Counted from the stretch's first letter, positions 52,158-61,035 are shown. The stretch is 64,000 nucleotides of DNA from F23-D06 sp045132055 (GCA_045132055.1 JBGURP010000014.1:171126-235125); one strand, 5' to 3'. Made by a program: numbers and translations. The notes: generated by a model not told the origin, from the sequence alone.

Positions 52158-52859
52158 TTAATTTTCAATTATTTTCAGCCACGCCCCCGGCACGTACGCC
52201 GTGGCATAACGGCCCACGCCTTTCAACTCCACGAAAACGCGCTTCTGGTGCTTGAATTTCATCACAACACCCTCCACGCCGGCAAAAGGACCGTCGGTGA
52301 CCATCACCGTGTCGCCCTCGATAAGCTGCGGCATCTCCTTCTGATTGACGATGATGTCCTTGTTGCGGGACTCCACAATGATTTTGAAGCTCTCCATCTG
52401 CCGGTCGGGGACGGTCAGGTATTCGTTTTTGCCTGACTTGCTGGTGGAAAAATGGTTGTAGTATGGCGTCAAACCAGGCACCAGTGACGGATACTGCAAC
52501 AATTCTCGAAATTCGCCGAGTGTGGTTCTCAAGAACAACAGCCCCTTGTCCAAAGGTTCTTCCCTGATCTGCTGTACTGGCTTTTTTGCACCTTCATTGA
52601 TATATTCAATCCGACGTAATACCGGAAGATAAAGCTCAAAACCACCGTTGTTGATGTCCACCAGCTTGTTGTAAACCTTCTGCGCGCGATGGTAAGTGGC
52701 CCGTATCGGGAACCAGTAGAGCTTGTCTGGGTGCAGCGCATACCCTACCGACTTCCCGATTCTGGATTTTTCAAAACCGGAACGCACAGAAATCTGTTTT
52801 TCTGCATTGACAGCCAGGCTGTTATGTTGTCCGTCAGGAATGTTTTCCACTATCTGCAT
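52158..52859 (-). CDS. UpxY-like NusG-family transcription antiterminator
   Basis: A NusG N-terminal-type domain (YWFPIRATYHRAQKVYNKL, YLPVLRRIEYI) is followed by a KOW domain (EGDTVMVTDGPFAGVEGVVMKF). UpxY proteins let RNA polymerase read through the leader terminators of their own capsule operon. 233 residues from the ATG at 52859, with a 45-residue N-terminal extension; an ATG at 52916 is alternative but lies almost at the predicted transcription start. It is first in the polysaccharide locus, as in Bacteroides. The companion upxZ is absent. Confidence 0.85.
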   Translation of the reverse strand: MQIVENIPDGQHNSLAVNAEKQISVRSGFEKSRIGKSVGYALHPDKLYWFPIRATYHRAQKVYNKLVDINNGGFELYLPVLRRIEYINEGAKKPVQQIREEPLDKGLLFLRTTLGEFRELLQYPSLVPGLTPYYNHFSTSKSGKNEYLTVPDRQMESFKIIVESRNKDIIVNQKEMPQLIEGDTVMVTDGPFAGVEGVVMKFKHQKRVFVELKGVGRYATAYVPGAWLKIIEN

Positions 52860-52925
52860 TATTCCTTCGCGGGGTTGTTTAACAGCAAATTCCCGTTGGA
52901 AGACTCCATGTGTCATTTGCCGTGG

Positions 52926-52933
52926 CAAAGGTA
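52926..52933 (-). promoter_or_regulatory. Promoter -7 element of the upxY-flippase operon
   Basis: TACCTTTG on the minus strand fits TAnnTTTG. It lies 66 bases upstream of the ATG at 52859 and excludes the TTG at 52928 as start. Confidence 0.5.
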
Positions 52934-53033
52934 CACAAAATTCTTGAATACAGAAGAAACTTGATTATGTGATAGAAACCGTGTTAATTCACACAATCAG
53001 CAGGAGGATTTTTTTATAAACCTTTTCCCAATG

Positions 53034-54278
53034 TTAATACCCAAACACCTTCACGGCCTCTTTCATCTTTTCGCGCACGGGTACGTCGAAGGGGCATCGC
53101 CCCTCGCACGCGCCGCACCCGGTGCACTCGCCCGCGTGGTGCGCCAACAACTTGTATTCGGCGGCCAACTCGTCACTCACCTCGCCCGCCAAGTTGGCTT
53201 TGTCCAACAAATGGTTTACCTCGGCAATGTCAATGCCTGCAGGGCAGGGGGCGCAGTGTTTGCAGTATGTGCAGCTGCCCTTGCCAGATTCCGCTTGCGC
53301 GGTAGGCTTGTTCAATACAGCATTGTAATCTTTCTCCTCGTCGCTGGCTTTGTTGTAGTGCAAATATTCATCCACCTTGCTGGCATTGTCAATGGTGCAC
53401 AAAACCGTAGCCACGCACGGCTTGGCCAGCACGTAGGCAATGCACTGCTCGCGGGAGAGCGCCACCTTCAAGGGCGATTTCTCCGCATCCAGCAGGCGGT
53501 CGCGGCCACCGAAGGTCTTCATCACTGTGATGGCGATGTTGTGCTGTGCGCAATAATCGTACAACTCCACGCGCACAGGGTCAATGCCCGGCAACATGTT
53601 GTCAAATGAGGTTGGATCCCAAGGATTGTTGCCCGACGCCACGCGGTCGAAGGCAGGGTTGAGGCTGAACATGATGACCTCCACCAGGCCGCTCTTGGCG
53701 ATGGCGAGGGCCACCTCGGCATTGTGACTGCTCACTCCGATATGCTTGATCTTGCCTTGTGATTTCAAATCCTTGACATATTGCAGATAATCACTGCCTT
53801 GCACCGCTTCCCATTCTTCCATTTTGTCGAAGATGTGCATCATGCCGATGTCTATGTAGTCGGTGTTCAGGCGGGTGAGCAGGTCTTCAAAGCCCTTTTT
53901 GCATTTCTCCACGTCGCGGGTGCGTTCGTAGCTATCGCCGTTCCACCAGCAGCCGATGTGGCCTTGGATGATCATCTCCTCGCGGCGGTCGCCGAGCCCA
54001 TAGCCGATGTTGCTGCGCACCTTGGGGTTGGCGTCGTAGATGTCCATGTAGTTCATGCCGTGGTCGAGGGCGTAGGTCACCAGCTCGCGCGAGGTGGCGG
54101 AGTCGATTTCGTCAAAGCCGCCGCAGCCGAGGCCTATCACACCTACGCGCAGGCCGGTGCTGCCTAATGTGCGGTACTCCATGTCGGGATTTTCGGTGAA
54201 GGTCTTCTTCTGTTGGCAGGAGAAGGTGATGAGGGCCAGGCAGAAGATACAAAAGGCTTGGAGAAGATACTTTTTCAT
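53034..54278 (-). CDS. Lipoprotein aldo/keto reductase with C-terminal ferredoxin domain
   Basis: 414 residues. The signal peptide ends in a lipobox (LITFSC, Cys21), so the protein should be anchored in the membrane outside the cytoplasm. An aldo/keto reductase barrel follows (YRTLGSTGLRVGVIGLGCGG, Asp/Tyr in YMDIYD), with GVSSHNAE. The C-terminus has clusters CTYCKHCAPCP (about 340) and CTGCGACEGRCPF (about 390). Cytoplasmic relatives use NADPH; an exported form would need another electron carrier. It is monocistronic with its own promoter. Confidence 0.85.
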   Translation of the reverse strand: MKKYLLQAFCIFCLALITFSCQQKKTFTENPDMEYRTLGSTGLRVGVIGLGCGGFDEIDSATSRELVTYALDHGMNYMDIYDANPKVRSNIGYGLGDRREEMIIQGHIGCWWNGDSYERTRDVEKCKKGFEDLLTRLNTDYIDIGMMHIFDKMEEWEAVQGSDYLQYVKDLKSQGKIKHIGVSSHNAEVALAIAKSGLVEVIMFSLNPAFDRVASGNNPWDPTSFDNMLPGIDPVRVELYDYCAQHNIAITVMKTFGGRDRLLDAEKSPLKVALSREQCIAYVLAKPCVATVLCTIDNASKVDEYLHYNKASDEEKDYNAVLNKPTAQAESGKGSCTYCKHCAPCPAGIDIAEVNHLLDKANLAGEVSDELAAEYKLLAHHAGECTGCGACEGRCPFDVPVREKMKEAVKVFGY

Positions 54279-54308
54279 TCTTTGCGTTTTTTGATTCTAA
54301 ACTGGCCG

Positions 54309-54316
54309 CAAAGGTA
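54309..54316 (-). promoter_or_regulatory. Promoter -7 element of the aldo/keto reductase gene
   Basis: TACCTTTG on the minus strand fits TAnnTTTG, 30 bases upstream of the start. Confidence 0.5.
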
Positions 54317-54371
54317 AGAAAAAATGTTGTTTCTTCCCCAAGCCTAATGATTATCCAAGGAAACTTGATCT

Positions 54372-56297
54372 CTATTTCTCCAGTATCTCCTTGTGTGTCG
54401 TCAGGATGGTTTTGGCCGTGCCTTTCTGGTTCGAGAATTCGAACATCGACATGGCATACCAACCCTCGTAGTCAGGAGCCCAGTAGCGGATGCCCGCCAT
54501 GCCGTTAGCCTTGCCCCATTTCACTACGTCGGCGTAGATGTTGGCCTGACCATTCTGGTCGTGTTTGTAGCCCTTTACCTTCTTGTTCCATCCGGCAAAA
54601 GGTCCGTCCATCTTGCCCGACGGATAGGAAAACTCGCCGATGAACACGTTAAGCCCGCATTTTTTGTTGATTTTCTTGACCGTGTTTTTCAAAAGCCCCT
54701 TCTTGTTCAACGACATGGACGGGGCACTGGGATAGTAGCTGATACCGGCGGTTTCCATCTCATAGCCGTTCTGTTTCATGTATTTGAAGAAGGCTACGCT
54801 GCAACTTGCCGGGAAAACCACAGTGGCGATGTGTGTCGAGAATTTGACATTGGAAGCATCTTTGCCCAGTTTTGCGTAAGCGTTCAAAATGCCTCTTTTC
54901 ACCGCAGCGTAGGCTTGTGCATCGTGTTTCCACACATGTTTCTTCAGCCAACCGCGTGCAAACACCGGTGCCGTGTATTTCTTGAGGGTTCCGGCTTTTT
55001 CCAGTTTGGGATCCACAGCGGTTTTCAGTCCCATGCTGATGCCGGCGAAACCGAAATTGGCCTCGTTGCCGAGATTCCAGTTCTCCACGGTGCAACCTGT
55101 GTTGAGAATGGCCTCGGCTACAAATTCGCCGTATGCTTCCAGTACCACACAGATTTCATCGAGGGTCAATTCCTCCCAAGCTTTTCCATTCATCAGGTAG
55201 TTGAATTCCGGATACTCGTCAAAGCGCGGCGCCTGTTGCTTGTCCATGTCCATGTAGGTGTAGGCGCACATGATTTCCGGGTTGATGGGCATATCTAATG
55301 CTTTTGCAATCTGACACAGACGGATGGCTTGGTCAAACGTGTGCACGTTGGCATTTTCATCGGGAACGCCATCTACAAGGTCTTCTGCGGTGACATGCCG
55401 CTTGGTGGCCACGCGGACATACATTTCCGTGGAACCAAGCTCGCGGTAAATAGCCTGCAACTCTTCAGGTGTTGCTGCCGTCTTGTCTCCGACCACAAAA
55501 GAATATCCTTTTTGGAACTGGTTCAAGGAGAAGGGACTCAATGAGAGGGCTACGCGGAAGTCGTCGGACTCATTCTTTGTCGGAGTCTTGGCTTTCCGTT
55601 CACGCATCCCGTCAAACAGCAAGGTGAGGATTTGAGAATCGTTCTGCATCTTGACGATGTGCTGGCTTTCCACCTCCGTGTTGTTGACGGTGGCGTAACC
55701 CACGTATTCCATAATGTCGCCAGGGTTGGGGACGTTGGGTTGTTGTATAGACGTACGGCCGTGCGTCTCTACGGTGCCCAAAATTTCGATGCGGTTCTTT
55801 CCGCCACCCTCGTTACACAACATTTTGATGGATGTGGTTTTTCCGTTTTGATGTGCGGTCAAAACGTAGGTGCCCATGGAGGACAGGGTAACGCGAACAT
55901 GGTGCGTGCCGGCAGGTTGGGACACACGGTCGTGCGTCTTAGCAATCACGCGTCCGTTCATGTCGGTGATTTCCATCGTCAACGTGCCTTCATTGGCTGT
56001 TGTCAACATCACATCGGTAGTGCCGTTGAACGGGTTAGGGTTGTTTTGTGACAATTGCAAGGGCGAATAATCATCCTTCCCTATGGGGGCGATTCCAATA
56101 TTCTTTTGCATGGTCAGGGTGGTGTCGGGCCAAAGGATGGTCTTCTGCCATCCTTGGGTATGGTTGATGACGACCACGCGGTTCAATTGCATATAACGGC
56201 TGTTGTCATCACGCCCGGTGAAGGTGAGGGTGATGTTTTGCGCCACGGCGCAGAAAACCATCAGTGTCAGAAGAGAAAATGTAAAGATTCTTTTCAT
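54372..56297 (-). CDS. Secreted GH53-like glycosidase with an internal FlgD/T9SS-like domain
   Basis: 641 residues from the ATG at 56297, with a signal peptide (MKRIFTFSLLTLMVFCAVAQ). At about 80-165 comes a FlgD-like immunoglobulin fold (QNNPNPFNGTTDVMLTTANE; ITDMNGRVI; SSMGTYVLTA), normally the C-terminal sorting domain of type 9-secreted proteins. From about 250 a TIM-barrel resembling GH53 endo-galactanases follows, with acid/base glutamate in NWNLGNEANFGF and nucleophile in FIGEFSYPSG. It probably cleaves plant arabinogalactan. Copy C of the leader element lies upstream. Confidence 0.75.
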   Translation of the reverse strand: MKRIFTFSLLTLMVFCAVAQNITLTFTGRDDNSRYMQLNRVVVINHTQGWQKTILWPDTTLTMQKNIGIAPIGKDDYSPLQLSQNNPNPFNGTTDVMLTTANEGTLTMEITDMNGRVIAKTHDRVSQPAGTHHVRVTLSSMGTYVLTAHQNGKTTSIKMLCNEGGGKNRIEILGTVETHGRTSIQQPNVPNPGDIMEYVGYATVNNTEVESQHIVKMQNDSQILTLLFDGMRERKAKTPTKNESDDFRVALSLSPFSLNQFQKGYSFVVGDKTAATPEELQAIYRELGSTEMYVRVATKRHVTAEDLVDGVPDENANVHTFDQAIRLCQIAKALDMPINPEIMCAYTYMDMDKQQAPRFDEYPEFNYLMNGKAWEELTLDEICVVLEAYGEFVAEAILNTGCTVENWNLGNEANFGFAGISMGLKTAVDPKLEKAGTLKKYTAPVFARGWLKKHVWKHDAQAYAAVKRGILNAYAKLGKDASNVKFSTHIATVVFPASCSVAFFKYMKQNGYEMETAGISYYPSAPSMSLNKKGLLKNTVKKINKKCGLNVFIGEFSYPSGKMDGPFAGWNKKVKGYKHDQNGQANIYADVVKWGKANGMAGIRYWAPDYEGWYAMSMFEFSNQKGTAKTILTTHKEILEK

Positions 56298-56349
56298 ATT
56301 AAACATATATTTATTAATTAAAGCGCAATAATTACAGATTATTCCAATT

Positions 56350-56363
56350 CCTTGCAAGTCCCA
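56350..56363. repeat. Conserved leader element, copy C
   Basis: CCTTGCAAGTCCCA is identical to the core of copies A and B except for one missing G. It lies 53 bases upstream of the GH53-like gene, the same distance and orientation as A and B before their genes. The surrounding bases are not conserved, and chance cannot be excluded. Confidence 0.45.
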
Positions 56364-56428
56364 TCTGCCACAAATATTGTTCTATTTTCCAGCAAATTGT
56401 TTTGCTTCAATTGTAGTTATCCTGTTCG

Positions 56429-57343
56429 CTATAATTTCCTGTTTCGGAACGCTTTCGGACCTATCCCCACCTCCCGGCGGAAGAAGGTGCCGAAGTGGCT
56501 CTGGTTCTTGAAACCGAGGCGGTCGGAAATTTCCTGTATGGTAAGCGTGGTGGCTAACAGCAGCGATTTAGCCTGTTTGACAAGGTTATAGGTAATGCAC
56601 TCACCTGTTGTGCGACCCGTGACTTGTTTGATTACGTTGGCCAAATACTTGGGAGACAGGCATATTTCGGAAGCGTACCAGTCAAGATTGCGGTGTTCTT
56701 GACAGTGTTGTTCCACTAAGGAGAGGAAACGTCCTGTCAACTCCTCAGGGTGCGTGAGCTGGTAGTGGTCCGAAAAGGACTTGTCGTACAATCCATATAC
56801 GATGTTCACCATTGAGCGCACCAAATCAAGTGCTACTTCGCGGGTGTTATCCGCGTCAGAGGTTTCGATTACTTCACGCAGCAGTTCGATGTAGTGCACC
56901 GCCACCTGCATCTGCGGCTCCGTCATCGGAAACACTGGGCGCATATACGCCCTCACATGGGCGTTGCCTGTCAATTGCAGATGGAGGTCTTCGGCAAACT
57001 TCGGCGAAAAGCTCAGCACATACTGCAAATGGTCATCGCTCGATTCAATAACTTTAATGGGTTGGCTGATCAGAATCGACGAGAAACAGGGTGCCTCAAC
57101 TTGGTAGATTTGATGGTTGATGCTGACCGTCATCCGACCTTGTACATGAAGGTTTAACGCATAAACGGCGGTTTGGAAATATTCAGGCAACGATGTTGCC
57201 GAACCTTCCAACACTGATAACTGCAACTCATCGCCAAAACAGAATAAGTTCGATTTTTGGTCGATATTCTCTAATACGGGTAACACTTCTATCTGTTTCG
57301 GAAGATTCAATGAGATGAGATTTAGAACAATTTCAATGTGCAA
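56429..57343 (-). CDS. AraC-family transcription regulator, start uncertain
   Basis: 304 residues when the first possible codon, a TTG at 57343, is counted. A cupin-like N-terminal half is followed by two helix-turn-helix motifs of the AraC type (YLANVIKQVTGRTTGEC; TIQEISDRLGFKNQSHFGTFFRREVGIGP). No ATG lies near the N-terminus, and a promoter-like sequence overlaps the TTG; the TTG at 57310 is a likelier start. It is divergent from a glycosyltransferase operon and adjacent to the GH53-like gene, either of which it may regulate. Confidence 0.85.
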   Translation of the reverse strand: MHIEIVLNLISLNLPKQIEVLPVLENIDQKSNLFCFGDELQLSVLEGSATSLPEYFQTAVYALNLHVQGRMTVSINHQIYQVEAPCFSSILISQPIKVIESSDDHLQYVLSFSPKFAEDLHLQLTGNAHVRAYMRPVFPMTEPQMQVAVHYIELLREVIETSDADNTREVALDLVRSMVNIVYGLYDKSFSDHYQLTHPEELTGRFLSLVEQHCQEHRNLDWYASEICLSPKYLANVIKQVTGRTTGECITYNLVKQAKSLLLATTLTIQEISDRLGFKNQSHFGTFFRREVGIGPKAFRNRKL

Positions 57344-57348
57344 AAGTA
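57341..57348 (-). promoter_or_regulatory. Putative -7 element of the AraC-type gene
   Basis: TACTTTTG on the minus strand fits TAnnTTTG. If it is used, translation must start downstream of 57335. Confidence 0.4.
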
Positions 57349-57438
57349 CACAATTTTTTAGAAAAATGAAAAATCATAATATGGAAAATTGGACAATAAT
57401 ATTATAGATAAGAACACCATGTTTTACATGAAAAGATG

Positions 57439-57446
57439 TATTTTTG
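57439..57446 (+). promoter_or_regulatory. Promoter -7 element of the glycosyltransferase/PCMD operon
   Basis: TATTTTTG on the plus strand fits TAnnTTTG and ends 29 bases before the ATG at 57476. This supports that start over the in-frame codons upstream. Confidence 0.5.
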
Positions 57447-57475
57447 CAATCCAAATAATCCAACGATACTTTTTT

Positions 57476-58693
57476 ATGAAAATCCTCTTTGTCATAGACA
57501 CTTACGAAACCAATAACAACGGAACGAGCATCTCGGCGCAACGTTTTGCTGGGGAATTGAGGCGGCGTGGCCATGAGGTACGGATATTATGTGCTGACCC
57601 CCAGGAGACAGATGAGAAAGGCGTGGCATTGCCAGTTGAGGTGACTGGGAAGTACATTGTGTCGGAATATAAAGTACCATTGTTTAATCCGCTGGTAAAG
57701 AAACACGGTTTCACATTTGGTGATGTTCTGTCCAAGTCGAAACCTGTTATCCGCGAGGCGGTCGAATGGGCGGATATTGTGCACAGTTTTATGCCTTTCG
57801 CGCTTGAAATGGTGGCAAGCAGTTATGCTGCAAAGATTGGGAAACCGAACACGGGGGCATTCCATATCCAGCCCGAAAACCTATGGTCTTCAGTGGGCTT
57901 GGGGAAAGTGCAATGGATACAGAATATGAGTTACCGTAATTTCCGTGACTGGCATTACTACAAGTTTCGCCATGTGCATGTGCCGTCGCAGTTCATGAAA
58001 AGAATGTTGGAGGAGCGTGGCTACAAGGCGAAAATCCATGCAATTAGCAACGGTATTCAGGATACATTCATGGCGGCAGGGAAAATAAAGATTGATCAGA
58101 GCAGACCACCGAAGTTGCCGGAATACCAAGACAAGATTGTGATTATGATGATTGGCCGTCTTGCACAGGAAAAACGCCAGGATGTCATCATCAATGCCGT
58201 GAAATATTCCAAATATGCAGACAAAATACAGCTGGTTTTTGCTGGCAAAGGACCGGAATATGACAATTATGTGAAATTGGGCAGACAGTTGACCTATCCG
58301 CCGCAGTTCGTGTATGTTGGCCAAAAAGAACTAATCGACCTGCTTCTGCAATGCGACCTGTATGTGCATGCCAGCGATATGGAGAGCGAAGCAATTTCGT
58401 GTATTGAGGCTTTTGCGACAGGATTGGTGCCTATAATCGCCAATTCGAAGGTTAGTGCCACCCCACAGTTCGCGTTGGACAATCGCTCTCTGTTCCTGCC
58501 GGGCAACCCGAAAGATCTTGCCCGTGCAATCGACTACTGGCTTGACAATCCCAAAGAGCGCGAATACATGGAGAAGATCTATGCGAAGGCAGCCAAAACG
58601 TACAGTCTGTCCAATTCTGTTCGTATGTTCGAGGAGATGTTGAACGAGGAAATCGCTGATCAGAACGCATTGTCTAGTAAAGACAAAAACTAA
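57476..58693 (+). CDS. GT4 glycosyltransferase, possibly diacylglycerol/lipid glycosyltransferase
   Basis: 405 residues from the ATG at 57476 (MKILFVIDTYETNNNGTS). GT-B fold, with GRLAQEKRQDVIINA and the donor motif HASDMESEAISCIEAFATGLVP, where the ExxxxxxxE pattern is present. The N-terminal half (HSFMPFALEMVASSYAAKIGKP) resembles lipid glycosyltransferases. It is followed four bases later by a PCMD-like protein. Confidence 0.85.
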   Translation: MKILFVIDTYETNNNGTSISAQRFAGELRRRGHEVRILCADPQETDEKGVALPVEVTGKYIVSEYKVPLFNPLVKKHGFTFGDVLSKSKPVIREAVEWADIVHSFMPFALEMVASSYAAKIGKPNTGAFHIQPENLWSSVGLGKVQWIQNMSYRNFRDWHYYKFRHVHVPSQFMKRMLEERGYKAKIHAISNGIQDTFMAAGKIKIDQSRPPKLPEYQDKIVIMMIGRLAQEKRQDVIINAVKYSKYADKIQLVFAGKGPEYDNYVKLGRQLTYPPQFVYVGQKELIDLLLQCDLYVHASDMESEAISCIEAFATGLVPIIANSKVSATPQFALDNRSLFLPGNPKDLARAIDYWLDNPKEREYMEKIYAKAAKTYSLSNSVRMFEEMLNEEIADQNALSSKDKN

Positions 58694-58697
58694 AACA

Positions 58698-59648
58698 ATG
58701 AAATTCAGATTGTTGCTTGTATTGTCAACCCTGGCCTTGTGTCTTCACGCCCAAGAGAAAATCGAATACCTGCCTTACGGCAAAATGGATTCCTGGACGG
58801 TGCGATATATCAAGGAGTCGTTTTTGCTGGGCGGCAAGACTCGCGCCCTGTACGTTATCGCCAAAACGGACACTATCCGCCAGAACAAACCTTATCTGTA
58901 CGGCAAAAATGGTTCGCCGTGGGGGACAAGCAATGCGTATGCCAAGGTTTGCGGGGTGGAAAAAGCCGCCGTGTCAGTCACGCCGGAGCGGCGCGGGAAT
59001 GGCTATTGCTGCCGCCTCCAAACTACATTGCAGACGGTTACAGCTGTCGGTATTGACCTCAAGGCTCTTGCAACGGGCAGTCTGTTTACCGGCCGTCTCC
59101 TTGACCCAGTGACGTTAGAGGGCTGCAAAGTGCCGATAAAGGCTATTGATATGGGCATCCCATTCACGAAAAAACCCGTAGCGTTGATGCTCGATTACAA
59201 GGCTGTTATCCAGCAAGGCAAGCCAATGGTGAAGGCCACAGGTTCCACTAAAGTGACCACCATCCAAGGGCATGATGCGGGTGAGATTGTGTTTTTCCTG
59301 CAGCACCGCTGGGAAGATGCCGACGGCAACATCTTTGCCTACCGCGTCGGTACGGCATCGGAACACATCACCAAAAGCATCCCCAACTGGCAGAACAACC
59401 ACCGCCTGCCCATCCGCTATGGTGACATTACCAAATTATCCGATTATAAATCTTGGGAGAAACTGTCCAAGAACCGCTTCATGGCTCGCAACTCGAAAGG
59501 GAAGATGGTTCCTATACAAGAGATCGGATATAAGGCGGATGCGACACCCACCCATCTGATATTACAGATTTCTGCAGGCTGCCAAGAGCCGTTTGTCGGC
59601 TGTCCAGGCAATGTGGTCTGGTGCGACAATATTCGATTGGTGTATTGA
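58698..59648 (+). CDS. Secreted PCMD-domain-like protein
   Basis: 316 residues with a signal peptide (MKFRLLLVLSTLALCLHA). The layout, with a jelly-roll-like fold ending in CPGNVVWCDNIRLVY, resembles the PCMD (putative carbohydrate metabolism) domain found in Bacteroidetes surface proteins. It has no lipobox; the Cys near the cleavage site precedes it. It begins four bases after a glycosyltransferase, so it may act in the same envelope pathway. No catalytic residues are recognised. The 199 bases after it hold nothing recognisable. Confidence 0.65.
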   Translation: MKFRLLLVLSTLALCLHAQEKIEYLPYGKMDSWTVRYIKESFLLGGKTRALYVIAKTDTIRQNKPYLYGKNGSPWGTSNAYAKVCGVEKAAVSVTPERRGNGYCCRLQTTLQTVTAVGIDLKALATGSLFTGRLLDPVTLEGCKVPIKAIDMGIPFTKKPVALMLDYKAVIQQGKPMVKATGSTKVTTIQGHDAGEIVFFLQHRWEDADGNIFAYRVGTASEHITKSIPNWQNNHRLPIRYGDITKLSDYKSWEKLSKNRFMARNSKGKMVPIQEIGYKADATPTHLILQISAGCQEPFVGCPGNVVWCDNIRLVY

Positions 59649-59847
59649 TGCGTGATTTCTCGCACGGTCGCCTAATACCACGGTGCGCTTCATGCCGTTG
59701 GCGGAGGTGGCAGAGAATTATGGATGCAGGGTGAGCAGAGTATGGTTGCGCCGACCACCCAAACAATAATATTGGCGGTGTGTCGTTAATGCATGGTTAA
59801 TGTAACTGTCGCTCTGTACATCTACTGGAACGAAGCAATATCAGATT

Positions 59848-60984
59848 ATGAGACGAATAAGAGATCTTTTTTATAAAACACTGTTTTTTAGCCTGTTGTG
59901 CTATAGTTATCTTCTGCTCTCCGCTCAAGTTTCCGGATTCGGGATTTCGCGCATCAATCAGGATGGTTCCGTGACTTTCCGCTATGTAGATTCAACCGCC
60001 AAGAAGGTTAAGTTATTATGTGATTGCGATTTGAGACAGCAAAAGACAATCGTTAAGTCAGAAGGTGCCCATAAAATCAAGATGCTGAAGGACAGCGCGG
60101 GTGTTTGGTCCTATACCACGCCGCCGTTGGCGCCAGAGGTTTATACGTATCAATTCATTACTGAAAAAGGATGGTCCTTGGATCCCACGAACCCAGACTC
60201 AGTGCGCGTGTATAGCCAAAAACGGAGTTTTTTTGTGGTCCGCGGAAATCCGCAAGCCGATTTGTATGTCAGGGATGTCATGCAGGGGAAATTGGATACG
60301 CTTGTTTTGCATAGAAATTCTGAAGGCAAAAGCCGGAGGATTCTGGTTTACACGCCGCCACAATATGCGAAAAGTTCGGATAGTTATCCTGTGCTGTATT
60401 TGTTACACGGATTGAACGGCAACGAAACGGCGTGGATGGACCGGGGCCAGGCTGCCCAGATTTTGGAGAATCTCATCTTGCAGCAAAAGGCGAAGCCCAT
60501 GATTCTGGTGATGCCCGATGCCAACCCTGAGTGTTTTGTGGGCCAAGACGAGCATATAAGCCTTCTGAAAAACATTCTTCACTTTTCGCAATGGTCGAAT
60601 CAGGAATTTGAACGTTGTTTTCCCGAAATGGAAGCATTCTTAAAGGAAAAATACCGTTTTGCCGATTGGCAGGGAAGCCGTGCCGTGGCCGGGCTTTCAG
60701 CGGGCGCCAAGCAATCGGCCAATTTGGCCAACATGTGCGACAGCACTTTTTCCGCGGTGGGTCTGTTTTCACCAGTGATTGGCAAACAGCAGCTTCCTGT
60801 GAGTCATTATTCCGAGTATTGGATCAGTGGTGGTTCCGGTGATATTTTACATCCGCAGATGACTGCTTTTTGCAGGAAGCTGAAACGCGAAGGAGTGAAA
60901 TATTCTGCGCGCACGACTATTGGCGGGCACACCTGGCGCAACTGGCGTGTCTATTTCTCCGAATTTGTGCAGGGGATATTTTAA
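59848..60984 (+). CDS. Secreted esterase with N-terminal CBM48-like domain
   Basis: 378 residues with a signal peptide (hydrophobic 11-25, ending LLSAQ). An immunoglobulin-like domain resembling CBM48 (about 30-125; GSVTFRYVDSTAKKVKL) precedes an alpha/beta hydrolase of the XynZ/feruloyl esterase type. LLHGLNGNE forms the oxyanion region, the nucleophile serine is in VAGLSAGAK (about 280) and the histidine in IGGHTWRNW (about 361). It probably cleaves ester-linked groups from plant polysaccharide. Confidence 0.85.
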   Translation: MRRIRDLFYKTLFFSLLCYSYLLLSAQVSGFGISRINQDGSVTFRYVDSTAKKVKLLCDCDLRQQKTIVKSEGAHKIKMLKDSAGVWSYTTPPLAPEVYTYQFITEKGWSLDPTNPDSVRVYSQKRSFFVVRGNPQADLYVRDVMQGKLDTLVLHRNSEGKSRRILVYTPPQYAKSSDSYPVLYLLHGLNGNETAWMDRGQAAQILENLILQQKAKPMILVMPDANPECFVGQDEHISLLKNILHFSQWSNQEFERCFPEMEAFLKEKYRFADWQGSRAVAGLSAGAKQSANLANMCDSTFSAVGLFSPVIGKQQLPVSHYSEYWISGGSGDILHPQMTAFCRKLKREGVKYSARTTIGGHTWRNWRVYFSEFVQGIF

Positions 60985-60987
60985 ACA

Positions 60988-61017
60988 AGAAGAGGCGGCC
61001 GCAAGGCCGCCTCTTCT
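60988..61017. terminator. Bidirectional terminator between convergent esterase and hydC
   Basis: AGAAGAGGCGGCC (60988-61000) pairs perfectly with GGCCGCCTCTTCT (61005-61017) around a GCAA tetraloop. T tracts on both sides are weak, but the 13-bp GC-rich stem and its location between convergent genes make it a clear transcription end for both. Confidence 0.8.
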
Positions 61018-61035
61018 ATTGGAATATGCTGAGGT

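Noticed and set aside
59649..59847. Small gene between the PCMD-like protein and the esterase
   Set aside because: Only short frames without family similarity or start signals were seen.
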